NCBI GenBank assembly: GCA_900549825.1
Contig: URQB01000003.1
Location: 62,001-126,000, forward strand
Reading direction: 5' to 3'
Length of the DNA stretch: 64,000 bases
DNA from: an uncultured Oscillospiraceae bacterium
Lineage (GTDB): Bacteria; Bacillota; Clostridia; Oscillospirales; Acutalibacteraceae
Positions 24,672-33,123 of this stretch are shown one piece after another (the first letter of the stretch is position 1; each line of letters opens with the position of its first letter). Position numbers and translations under genes: made by a program. The notes beneath the pieces were generated by a model. That model saw only the letters and a program-made list of their open reading frames with translations. It was not told where the DNA came from and made no database searches.

Positions 24672-25889
24672 TCAAACTTTCACCTCCGGCAGGTCTTCAT
24701 CCACCATCGCCTTCGGCACGACGTGTGCGCCTGCGCCGATGCGGACGTTTGCACCAACCACGGCGACGCCCCAGTCGGATAGGTTCTCCATATCCTCCGG
24801 GCGTTTACCGACCACGGCGTTTTCTTCAATCACGGCCTTTTCCGCGATGATCGCGTATTGAACCACTGCGCCCTTTTTCACAACAGTGCCGGGCATCAGG
24901 ATCGAATCGCGCACGACCGCGCCCTTTTCGATACAGACATTTGCAAACAGGACGGAAAAGTCCACGCTGCCCTCAACCAATCCGCCCTCCGAGATTAGGG
25001 AATTCTGGACTGTGGCGTCCGGGGAGACATAGTGCGGCGGGGCGACCGGATTGCGGGAATAAATTTTCCAGTCCGGGTCGCTCAGGTCGAGGTCCACATT
25101 TGGGTTGAGCAGATCGAGATTGGCCTCCCACAGGCTGTCAATCGTCCCCACATCCTTCCAATAGCCGTCGTAGGGGAAAGCATAGAGCTGTTCGTGCGCC
25201 GCATGCATGGCCGGGATCAGGTCGTGACCGAAATCGTTGCTGGAGGTTTCATTGGCCTCGTCGTCGAGCAGATACTGGCGCAGCTTGCTCCAGGTGAACA
25301 TATAAACGCCCATGGAAGCCTTATTGCTTCTGGGCTTTTTTGGCTTTTCCTCGAATTCCGTGATCGTACCGTCGTCGTCGACCATCATCAGGCCGAAGCG
25401 GGGCGCTTCCTCCCACGGGACCTCCAGCATGGCGATGGTGCAGGCCGCCTGCTTTTCCTTATGGAAGGCGAGCATTTTGGAATAGTCCATTTTGTAAATG
25501 TGATCGCCGGAGAGGATGACCACGTATTCCGGGTCGTAACGGTCGATAAAGTTGATGTTCTGATAGATGGCGTTGGCGGTGTTTTTATACCACTGCGTCC
25601 CGCGGATCTTCTGATACGGGGAGAGAATATGAACCCCCCCGTTGACGCGGTCGAGATCCCACGGCTCTCCGTTGCCGATGTAATCATTGAGCTCCAGTGG
25701 CTGGTACTGGGTGAGGACGCCGACGGTATCGATACCGGAATTCACGCAGTTGGAGAGCGGGAAATCGATGATGCGGTATTTTCCGCCGTAGGGGACGGCA
25801 GGCTTGGCGATATTTTTGGTCAGGATACCGAGCCGGCTGCCCTGCCCGCCCGCGAGGAGCATGGCGATACATTCCTTTTTTCGGGCCAT
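24672..25889 (-). CDS. glgC: Glucose-1-phosphate adenylyltransferase
   Basis: A 405-residue catalytic subunit making ADP-glucose from ATP and glucose-1-phosphate, the committed step of bacterial glycogen synthesis. The nucleotide loop is LAGGQGSRLGILT (residues 12-24), followed by AKPAVPYGGKYRIIDF; the substrate loop is GEPWDLDR near residue 75, and SGDHIYKMDY holds the metal-binding Asp. The C-terminal beta-helix is complete. It lies in the operon between glgB and glgD. Confidence 0.95.
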   Translation of the reverse strand: MARKKECIAMLLAGGQGSRLGILTKNIAKPAVPYGGKYRIIDFPLSNCVNSGIDTVGVLTQYQPLELNDYIGNGEPWDLDRVNGGVHILSPYQKIRGTQWYKNTANAIYQNINFIDRYDPEYVVILSGDHIYKMDYSKMLAFHKEKQAACTIAMLEVPWEEAPRFGLMMVDDDGTITEFEEKPKKPRSNKASMGVYMFTWSKLRQYLLDDEANETSSNDFGHDLIPAMHAAHEQLYAFPYDGYWKDVGTIDSLWEANLDLLNPNVDLDLSDPDWKIYSRNPVAPPHYVSPDATVQNSLISEGGLVEGSVDFSVLFANVCIEKGAVVRDSILMPGTVVKKGAVVQYAIIAEKAVIEENAVVGKRPEDMENLSDWGVAVVGANVRIGAGAHVVPKAMVDEDLPEVKV

Positions 25890-26040
25890 ATATGTTGCCT
25901 CCTTTATTTTCTGAAGATAATTGTTTATTACGACGCGTATGCGAGTAACAAAGCAGATCCAACTTTAAACTGATTGATCAAGGGCTGCTGTTGCTGTCCG
26001 GCCGCAAGAAATTTGCGGTTTTTACGGAATTTGAATTTCA

Positions 26041-28026
26041 TCAGGATTGACCGGCATCCTGTGGAACGGTCTGCGCCCTCTTTTTCGCCGGAGCCGTTTT
26101 GGGGGAGGAGGCAGCGGCTTTTTTCTGCCTTTTTTTGCGCTCCTTGGCAAGCTCCAAGTACAGCACGGAGAAGCCGGGCAGGTCAAGCGCCATGCTCTGC
26201 TCACAGCCGTGCAGGGGAAGATCCTCTGTTTTGACGATGCCGCAGGAGCCTTTCCCATCGCCGCCGAAGGCGATGTCGTCGGAATTGAGCAGGACGCGGT
26301 AGTCCCCGCGCTTCGGCGTGCCGATGCGGTAATCAGAGCGCTCCACCTTCGTGAAATTGCAGACGGCGATGATCTCGTTGCCCTGGTCGTCCATCCTGCG
26401 AAAGGCGATCACGGAGTTGGCGCTGTCGTCGCTGGAGATCCAGGAGAAGCCTTCCCAGCTGAAATCGATCTGCCACAGCGGGGAATGCGCAAGATAGAAA
26501 TGGTTGAGCGCCTTGACATAATCCCGCAGCTGCGCATGCTTTTCGTAGTCGAGCAGGAGCCAGTCCAATTCAGCGGCGAAATCCCACTCTTTGAACTGCC
26601 CGAATTCCTGCCCCATAAACAGCAGTTTTTTGCCCGGATGCGCCATCATATAGCCGTAGAAAACGCGCAGCCCGGCGAATTTCTCCTCATAACTGCCCGG
26701 CATCTTGTCGATCATGGAGCATTTCCCGTGCACCACCTCGTCATGTGAGATCGGCAGGACATAATTTTCTGAAAACGCATAGAAAAAGGAAAAGGTGAGG
26801 CAATCATGGTTATATTTGCGGAAATAGCCGTCCAGCGAGACATAGCGCAGGATATCGTTCATCCAGCCCATATTCCATTTGAAATTGAAGCCGAGTCCGC
26901 CCACGTTCGTCGGCTTGGAGACGAGCGGCCAGGCGGTACTCTCCTCTGCGATCATCAGTGTGGAAGGATGCTCCTGGAAAATGACCTCGTTTAGCTTGCG
27001 CAGGAAGGATACGGCCTCCAGATTCTCCCGGCCGCCGTGGATATTGGGGATCCAGTCGCCGTCGTCCCTGCCGTAGTCGAGATAGAGCATAGAAGCCACC
27101 GCATCTACGCGCAGGCCGTCCACATGGTATTGATCCAGCCAGAACATGGCGCTGGAGATCAGGAAGCTCGCCACCTCGTTGCGCCCGTAGTCGAATACGC
27201 GGGTTCCCCACTGGCGGTGCTCACCCTTGCGCGGGTCCGCATATTCATAGCACGGTGCGCCGTCGAACTCATACAGGCCATTGGCGTCCTTGGGAAAGTG
27301 CGCGGGTACCCAGTCGAGAATCACGCCAATGCCAGCCTGATGGCACCGATCGACGAAATACATAAAATCATGCGGCGTGCCATAGCGGGAGGTAACGGCA
27401 AAATAGCCGGTCACCTGATACCCCCAGGAGCCGTCGAAGGGATGCTCCATTACAGGCATGAGCTCCACATGCGTATACCCCATCTCGGTGAGATAGGGGA
27501 TGAGCTCTTCCGCGAGCTTGCGGTAGTCGAAGAAGTTCTCATCGGGATACCGCTTCCACGACCCCGTGTGGATTTCATAGATATTGACGGGGCTGTCATA
27601 GATGACGGTCTGGCGCTTCTTTTCCTCCCAGGCCTGATCGCCCCATTCGTAGCCGCCCAGGTCATAAACCTTGGAAGCAGTGCCGGGGCGCGTCTCCATA
27701 TGTACGCCGTACGGGTCGCTTTTCATCAGCTGGCGGCCGTCGTCGGTCAGGATACAGAATTTATAGTTCTCAAATTGCTCCAGCTCCGGCAGTTCCGCTT
27801 CCCAAACGCCGCTGTCGTCGACCGGGAGCATAGGGTTTCGATCTAAATCCCAGCCGTTGAAATCACCCACGACGCTGACGCCCGCGGCATGCGGCGCCCA
27901 GGTGCGAAATACCATTTTCCCGCCGTTTATTCTATGCGCGCCGAAGTATTCATATGCACGGGCGTTGCTGCCCTCGTGAAACAAATACAGCGGCACGTCG
28001 GAAGGAGAGCCCTTTCGTTTCGCCAT
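26041..28026 (-). CDS. glgB: 1,4-alpha-glucan branching enzyme
   Basis: A 661-residue GH13 enzyme that creates alpha-1,6 branches. An N-terminal CBM48-like region (FRTWAPHAAGVSVVGDFNGW near residues 38-57) precedes the barrel, which carries the four GH13 regions: DWVPAHFP, GLRVDAVASMLY with the nucleophile Asp, EEST with the acid Glu, and ISHDEVVHGK. The last 35 residues are an unusual Lys/Ala/Pro-rich tail not needed by the family. It is the first gene of the glycogen operon; glgC follows after about 150 bases. Confidence 0.95.
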   Translation of the reverse strand: MAKRKGSPSDVPLYLFHEGSNARAYEYFGAHRINGGKMVFRTWAPHAAGVSVVGDFNGWDLDRNPMLPVDDSGVWEAELPELEQFENYKFCILTDDGRQLMKSDPYGVHMETRPGTASKVYDLGGYEWGDQAWEEKKRQTVIYDSPVNIYEIHTGSWKRYPDENFFDYRKLAEELIPYLTEMGYTHVELMPVMEHPFDGSWGYQVTGYFAVTSRYGTPHDFMYFVDRCHQAGIGVILDWVPAHFPKDANGLYEFDGAPCYEYADPRKGEHRQWGTRVFDYGRNEVASFLISSAMFWLDQYHVDGLRVDAVASMLYLDYGRDDGDWIPNIHGGRENLEAVSFLRKLNEVIFQEHPSTLMIAEESTAWPLVSKPTNVGGLGFNFKWNMGWMNDILRYVSLDGYFRKYNHDCLTFSFFYAFSENYVLPISHDEVVHGKCSMIDKMPGSYEEKFAGLRVFYGYMMAHPGKKLLFMGQEFGQFKEWDFAAELDWLLLDYEKHAQLRDYVKALNHFYLAHSPLWQIDFSWEGFSWISSDDSANSVIAFRRMDDQGNEIIAVCNFTKVERSDYRIGTPKRGDYRVLLNSDDIAFGGDGKGSCGIVKTEDLPLHGCEQSMALDLPGFSVLYLELAKERKKRQKKAAASSPKTAPAKKRAQTVPQDAGQS

Positions 28027-28248
28027 GGAGGTCCACCTCGTTTATTTTTTAGTAACTTTATTTTAGCAAACCGAAATTCAATTTTCAAGTGTATTTTGAC
28101 TATTTTATTCAAATCAAGTGCAAATTTCACGGCCTGTTTTTAGTGATTTTGTTACAAGAATCGCTGGGGATCTTTCTGTATCGAAAAGAATTACCCGCCT
28201 CTTTTCGTCAAAATGCCGAAAAATGTGACTTGGGAATTGTGGAAAAGA

Positions 28249-29331
28249 TTAGTTCCCCGATCCTGGGGAAGTGACGGAGAAATATGCTCGGTTTTGCCGT
28301 ACTGCTGCGGACTCCGGCTTGCATTCTCCCGCCTTTTCGTTGTATGCAATCGCTTTTTCCCGTTCGCCCATCCGGTGGCAGCAGAGACAGAGCTGCAGAT
28401 ATGGAGTGTAACCGTAGCAATCAGGGTGGATAAACGCGCCGCTCTGTTCGTCACGGGGGCAATTGACCGCCAGCTCATACCAGAAGCGCGCAACACGGTA
28501 ATTCTGCCGGTCAAAGAAATGTTTCCCGATATCGCAGCAGATGGGGGCGCGGGGGCGATCCAGTGCAAGGCTCTGCAGCAGGCTTTGCAGGGCCTGCTGC
28601 GGCATCCCTTGCCGGTAGCGGCAATCAGCGCGCAGCTGGCAGGCGTTGATCTGGTTTTCGATCCAGCCGTGGCCGCCGTCCAGAAAGGCGGTGAAGGCTT
28701 CATCCGCCTCCTGAAGCCGCCCGTGGTAATACAGCTCCCGCGCATAATAAAACTGCTCGCGTGGGGAAAAGATATGACCCTTGTGCAGGAGACCTTCAAA
28801 AATGCGCAGATTCCGGTCCGGGTCGCCCGGCCGGAGCTTTCGGTGCGTGACGGCAATTTCGGAATAGACAAGGATGCCGGAGGGTGTGATGGCCTCATGG
28901 ACCGCGCCCTGCCATAAAAAGCCGGCATGGTTGCGCACGATCCGCTCCCGGTAATAGGAAAAGGTCGGATTTCCCGCTTCGTCAAAGGCGGTTTGGTAGC
29001 GCATCATGACGATATCCGTTTCAGCGGGGAGCGACTGCTTCAGCTTTTTCAGGTTCTCCCGGTCAGCTCTGAGCAGTAGATCGTCCGCATCGAGCCACAT
29101 ACAGTATTCCATGGATGCCTTGGAAAAAGAAAAGTTGCGTGCGGCGGCAAAATCGTCGATCCATGCAAAATCGTAAATTTGATCCGTATACCGCTCGGCG
29201 ATCTCTTTTGTCCGGTCCGTGGAACCCGTATCGACGACAATGATCTCATCCGCAATATCCTCTACGCTCTCCAGGCAGCGCGCGAGCGTTTCTTCCTCGT
29301 TTTTGACAATCATACACAGGCTGATGGTCAT
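28249..29331 (-). CDS. Family 2 glycosyltransferase with TPR-like C-terminus
   Basis: A 360-residue protein. Residues 1-220 are a GT-A glycosyltransferase 2 domain (MTISLCMIVKNEEETLARCL; VVDTGSTDRT; metal site LDADD near residue 81). The remainder has TPR-like helical repeats (YARELYYHGRLQEADEAF; LQLCLCCHRMGEREKAIAYN). This SunS-like layout occurs in enzymes that glycosylate peptides or cell-surface polymers, but the acceptor here is unknown. It lies upstream of the glycogen operon on the same strand, 222 bases from glgB. The intervening gap is AT-rich with no recognised feature. Confidence 0.85.
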   Translation of the reverse strand: MTISLCMIVKNEEETLARCLESVEDIADEIIVVDTGSTDRTKEIAERYTDQIYDFAWIDDFAAARNFSFSKASMEYCMWLDADDLLLRADRENLKKLKQSLPAETDIVMMRYQTAFDEAGNPTFSYYRERIVRNHAGFLWQGAVHEAITPSGILVYSEIAVTHRKLRPGDPDRNLRIFEGLLHKGHIFSPREQFYYARELYYHGRLQEADEAFTAFLDGGHGWIENQINACQLRADCRYRQGMPQQALQSLLQSLALDRPRAPICCDIGKHFFDRQNYRVARFWYELAVNCPRDEQSGAFIHPDCYGYTPYLQLCLCCHRMGEREKAIAYNEKAGECKPESAAVRQNRAYFSVTSPGSGN

Positions 29332-29430
29332 AGAGCTTCACCCCTCCGTTATGCCGATTCCAATACAGGTACAGTTCATGTTATGCTGCCGGAGTGGGAG
29401 TGGCATACGGTTTTCCCGGGAAATATAAAA

Positions 29431-29470
29431 AGCCCCGAAAGGCGGCGCGGCGCGCTGCTCTTTCGGGGCT
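29431..29470 (-). terminator. Terminator of the Fe-alcohol dehydrogenase gene
   Basis: AGCCCCGAAAG faces CTTTCGGGGCT, with a T-rich run on the minus-strand side. Confidence 0.8.
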
Positions 29471-29489
29471 GCTGTGCGTATCGGGTTCG

Positions 29490-30698
29490 TTACGGCATCA
29501 GGCGGCGGATGACCATTTCACAGTCCGCCTCGTTCATGATCTTTGGTACCGGATAGAGCGGGTTGCCCTCCTTGAGTGCGCGCTCAACCAGCGTTGGGAT
29601 ATCCTTTTCCTGGATTTGGCCGATCTGATCGGGGATATTCATATCCTTGTTGAGCTGGCGGATGGCGGCGATAAATGCGTTTGCCTTCTGCGCGTCCGTC
29701 ATGCCGGGCTGCGAGATCCCTGCCACGTCCGCAAGGTCTGCAAGGCGCTGATGCGCGCTTTCGCCGTAGTATTCAAGGACGTACGGCAGGATGATCGCAT
29801 TGGCAAGGCCGTGCGCGATGCCGTACATACCGCCGAGATTATGCGCAATGGCGTGGACATAGCCCACGTAGGCGCGCGTGAAGGCAACGCCCGCATAGTA
29901 GGAGGCGAGCAGCATTTCGCCGCGGGCCTCGATATCCTTGCCATTCTGATAGACCTTTTCGATATTTGCAAAGATCATCTTGACGGCGCGCTTCGCCTTA
30001 TCCTCCGTATCGCGCGTGTTGCTGTGGCCGATATACGCTTCTACCGCGTGGGTGAGCGCATCCATACCGGTGGTGGAGGTGATGTGCGGCGGCAGGCCGA
30101 CGGTGAGCTCCGGATCGAGCACCGCATATTTCGGGCGCAGGACGGGGTCGTTGATGGCATATTTCTCATGCGTTTTCGGATTGGTGACGACTGCCGCGAT
30201 GGTGGTTTCGGAGCCGGTGCCCGCCGTGGTGGGGACGGCGAAGAAGGGCGGCAGCTTGCGCAGGACTTTGAGCACGCCGCGCATCTTCGGAATGGGCGTA
30301 TTCGGGCGCACCACCCGCGCCGCTGCGACCTTGGCGCAGTCCATGGGAGAACCGCCGCCAAAGGCGATAATAGCCTCACAGTTATTCTCCACATACAGGC
30401 TGCGGGCGTCTTCGATATTGTCAAAGGTTGGGTTGGGCTGTGTGCCATCGTAGAGGGTGTACTGGATGCCTTCTTCCGTCAGCTTTTCAAAGAGCGGGTC
30501 GAGCAGATGGAGACCCATCAAGCCCTTATCCGTAACGATGAGCACCTTTTCCACGCCCTTGGATTTGATCAGCTCCGGCAGGCGCTTGATGGCACCGGGA
30601 CCCTCCAGACGCTCCGGCTCTGTCCAGTCGAGAAAGCAGACGAGCACACGAAAAACCGCCTGATAGGTACGATACCATGCTTTTTTCATTGGCCACAT
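29490..30698 (-). CDS. Iron-containing alcohol dehydrogenase
   Basis: A 402-residue type III alcohol dehydrogenase, using a divalent metal (usually iron) and NAD(P)H. NAD-binding GGGSPMDCAK lies near residue 105, TTAGTGSETT near 150, and metal ligands are in the region HAVEAYI and HNLGGMYGIAHG (near residues 220-300). It is closest in type to butanol-dehydrogenase or 1,3-propanediol-dehydrogenase-like enzymes; the substrate is not determinable. It is monocistronic, bounded by a strong terminator. A role in reoxidising NADH during fermentation is likely, alongside AdhE at 47683. Confidence 0.93.
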   Translation of the reverse strand: MWPMKKAWYRTYQAVFRVLVCFLDWTEPERLEGPGAIKRLPELIKSKGVEKVLIVTDKGLMGLHLLDPLFEKLTEEGIQYTLYDGTQPNPTFDNIEDARSLYVENNCEAIIAFGGGSPMDCAKVAAARVVRPNTPIPKMRGVLKVLRKLPPFFAVPTTAGTGSETTIAAVVTNPKTHEKYAINDPVLRPKYAVLDPELTVGLPPHITSTTGMDALTHAVEAYIGHSNTRDTEDKAKRAVKMIFANIEKVYQNGKDIEARGEMLLASYYAGVAFTRAYVGYVHAIAHNLGGMYGIAHGLANAIILPYVLEYYGESAHQRLADLADVAGISQPGMTDAQKANAFIAAIRQLNKDMNIPDQIGQIQEKDIPTLVERALKEGNPLYPVPKIMNEADCEMVIRRLMP

Positions 30699-30998
30699 AG
30701 AGATTCATTTCCTTCCTTCTTCAAAAAGCCGCCAGGGAGGGCGGCTTTTCGGTAGTTGATATGCCTATAGTTTACTATTTTTTGCTTTTCATTGCAAGAG
30801 GATATGTACAATTCTCCGAAAGGGCGAAAAACCCGCTGTTTGGGGGCGGAGAGGGGAAAATTTTTGAGGCCGGGCCGCTTAATGGTGGGCATATTTCACT
30901 TTTCTGTAATTTTTCCGATTTGACTTTCTGCGTTTGGTCTTATAATATAATGAAGAAAAAATTATAAAAGGGAGACGGTAGCAAGGGTGGGGAGCCCG
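30699..30998. other. Divergent intergenic region
   Basis: This region separates the leftward Fe-ADH gene from the rightward moxR unit. It holds a hairpin at about 30724-30752 (GCCGCC facing GGCGGC) and a promoter for the rightward unit (30920-30946). No other feature is seen. Confidence 0.5.
30920..30946 (+). promoter_or_regulatory. Promoter of the moxR-DUF58-transglutaminase unit
   Basis: -35 TTGACT (30920-30925) and -10 TATAAT (30941-30946) are 15 bases apart, with a second TATAAT-like hexamer offset by five bases. Confidence 0.6.
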
Positions 30999-31124
30999 AT
31001 GGACAGGGCGAAGGCCATAGAGCAACTGCAAGCCTATGCGGGCGCAGCCATTCCATACCGGTGCAAACGGGATATCCTTAATATAGATATCCACACGCCG
31101 GAAATGGCCAGATTGCAGGGATAG
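30999..31124 (+). CDS. Small ORF upstream of moxR
   Basis: A 41-residue frame from ATG 30999 (or GTG 30987, four codons earlier) to TAG at 31124, with AAGGGTGG seven bases ahead. The product MDRAKAIEQLQAYAGAAIPY and following residues is amphipathic then basic, and is not recognised. It lies between the promoter and moxR with a 48-base gap, so it would be the first cistron if real. Confidence 0.4.
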   Translation: MDRAKAIEQLQAYAGAAIPYRCKRDILNIDIHTPEMARLQG

Positions 31125-31172
31125 TGAAGAGAAAAGAGCAATCACTAGATCATCAATTCGGGAGGTCGGCTC

Positions 31173-32102
31173 ATGAATCAGTGCGAGGAAATCCTTACAC
31201 AGGTCAAAAAAGCATTTGTTGGCAAAAAAGATGTGGCGCGTAAAATCCTTATGACCATGCTTGCGGGCGGGCATGTGCTGCTAGAGGATATCCCAGGCGT
31301 TGGCAAAACGACGCTCGCGGTGGCATTTTCCAATGCGACGGATTTACAGTATAAACGCATCCAGTTCACGCCCGACGTACTGCCGTCGGATATCACCGGC
31401 TTTTCGATCTATCACCGCGAGACGGGCGCGATGGAATATCAGCCCGGCGCTGCAATCTGCAATCTGCTGCTGGCAGATGAAATCAACCGCGCTTCTTCCC
31501 GCACGCAGTCTGCGCTGCTGGAGGCGATGGAGGAAGGGAGCGTTACGGTGGACGGCGTGACGCATCTGATCCCCCAGCCTTTCACCGTGATCGCCACCCA
31601 GAATCCCACCGGCTCGGCCGGGACGCAGCTGCTGCCGGATTCGCAGCTGGACCGCTTTATGATGCGCCTCTCTATCGGCTATCCGGAGCCTGCCGCCGAG
31701 CGGGAGATGCTGCGCCGCAAGCATGGGGAAAACCAGGGACAGCCTGTCCGGAAGGTGGCAGATGCGAAGGCCTTGCTCACAATGCGGGAGGAAGTCTCCC
31801 ATGTGTTCGTCCACGAAGAACTCTATGATTATATCGTCCGCCTTGCCCGCGCGACGCGCGAGCATAAATCGATCCGACAGGGCGCGAGCCCCCGCTGCTC
31901 CGTGGCGGCGATGGCGCTTGCACAGGCCTGCGCATGGATGGATGGGCGGGATTATGTGGTGCCGGAGGACGTCAAGGCGATCTATCCGGACTGCACGGCA
32001 CACCGGCTCCTTTTGACCGCGCAGGCGAAGGCACAGGGCGAGCGGCCGCGCGAGCTGCTCGATGAAATCCTGCGCAAAACGCCCACTCCGAAGATCAGGT
32101 GA
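31173..32102 (+). CDS. MoxR-family AAA+ ATPase
   Basis: A 309-residue AAA+ protein. Walker A is DIPGVGKTT near residue 40, Walker B LLADEINRASSRTQ near 107, and sensor 1 TQNPTGSAGT near 145. MoxR ATPases act as chaperones that remodel or activate partner proteins, commonly encoded next to DUF58 and transglutaminase-like proteins as here. The ribosome site is GGGAGG. The stop codon lies four bases before the DUF58 start, indicating an operon. Confidence 0.93.
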   Translation: MNQCEEILTQVKKAFVGKKDVARKILMTMLAGGHVLLEDIPGVGKTTLAVAFSNATDLQYKRIQFTPDVLPSDITGFSIYHRETGAMEYQPGAAICNLLLADEINRASSRTQSALLEAMEEGSVTVDGVTHLIPQPFTVIATQNPTGSAGTQLLPDSQLDRFMMRLSIGYPEPAAEREMLRRKHGENQGQPVRKVADAKALLTMREEVSHVFVHEELYDYIVRLARATREHKSIRQGASPRCSVAAMALAQACAWMDGRDYVVPEDVKAIYPDCTAHRLLLTAQAKAQGERPRELLDEILRKTPTPKIR

Positions 32103-32106
32103 CGAA

Positions 32107-33123
32107 ATGAACCGTTATCGTATTCTTTATTTCTGGCTTTTGGCGATGGCCGTTTCCTACTATGTGATGGATACGCGCTATCTCTCCTGGCTGCTGCTGG
32201 TGATGCTGCTCGTGCTCGTGCCGGTCGAGGTGCTGCTGAGCATTCCCGGCCTTCTGACGCTGCGCATGAAGCTTACCGCGGAGCCGGACATGCTATATCA
32301 GGGAGGCGTTTTAACCGCGCGCGCGGAGCTTTCCTCCCGTTTTCCGGTCCATTGCGTCAAGCTGCGGCTGCACTGCAAAAATCTGCTTACCGGCGAAGAA
32401 GCGGATAAAAAAGGCTGCTTTCCCGCGCGGGGCGGGAAGATGGCCGAGCTGCCCTGCCTGTGGGAGCATTGCGGCACGGTACGCTGCCAAGTGACCAGCG
32501 CGCGCATGGTCGACCTGCTGGGGCTTTTTTCCTTCCGTATCCGGCTGCCTGAGCCGGTGGATGTGCTGATTTCTCCGCAGCCGGTCCCCTTTCAGGGCAA
32601 GGCTTCATCCTTTGCGCCGGGCGGTACGCTGGACTTATCCGCTTCGCCGGCCGGGAAGGGCGGAGAGGAGCGCAGCTCCGTGCGGGAATTCCGCGATGGA
32701 GACCAGCTGCGGGATGTGCACTGGAAGCTCTCCTCCAAGCTGCAGAAGCTCATCGTGCGCGAGGCGGAGCAGGCGCCGCAGCCGAGCGTTGTGCTGGCCT
32801 TTTGCCTGAGCGGAGCGCCGGAGCGCGCGGACAAGACGCTTGCAAGACTCACAGGCCTTTCGGAGGAGCTGTTTGAGAACCGGTGCGTGCACAGCCTGCA
32901 ATGGTATGACGCGGCGAAAGCGGATTTGTGCACCCGGCAGGTGGAGGATGCGGCATCCTTCCGTGAGACGCTGCTGGAGGCCTGCTCAGGCCCTTTGACA
33001 GAGCGGGAAGCGCATGTGGAGGATTACCGGGAAGAGTTCCATGCGCCGATGGCGGATCTGCTGTTTCTGATCCATGCGGATGGGATCTCCGTCTTTGGTG
33101 ACACAGAGGAGGGGATGGAATGA
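32107..33123 (+). CDS. DUF58 domain membrane protein
   Basis: A 338-residue protein with two closely spaced N-terminal transmembrane segments (residues 5-45) and a DUF58 region that carries the hallmark REFRDGDQLRDVHWKLSSK near residue 200. DUF58 proteins are vWA-like partners of MoxR ATPases. The start at 32107 is four bases after the moxR stop; the TGA overlaps the next gene's ATG as ATGA. The three-gene layout suggests a cell-envelope function, inferred from context only. Confidence 0.88.
   Translation: MNRYRILYFWLLAMAVSYYVMDTRYLSWLLLVMLLVLVPVEVLLSIPGLLTLRMKLTAEPDMLYQGGVLTARAELSSRFPVHCVKLRLHCKNLLTGEEADKKGCFPARGGKMAELPCLWEHCGTVRCQVTSARMVDLLGLFSFRIRLPEPVDVLISPQPVPFQGKASSFAPGGTLDLSASPAGKGGEERSSVREFRDGDQLRDVHWKLSSKLQKLIVREAEQAPQPSVVLAFCLSGAPERADKTLARLTGLSEELFENRCVHSLQWYDAAKADLCTRQVEDAASFRETLLEACSGPLTEREAHVEDYREEFHAPMADLLFLIHADGISVFGDTEEGME

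Noticed and set aside
28195..28235. A short match to the inner end of the inverted element (TTTTCGTCAAAATG)
   Set aside because: Only about 14 bases agree and the surrounding sequence is unrelated, so it is not counted as another copy.
29394..30755. A 453-codon plus-strand frame antisense to the Fe-alcohol dehydrogenase
   Set aside because: Antisense shadow of a secure gene, with no domain or ribosome site.
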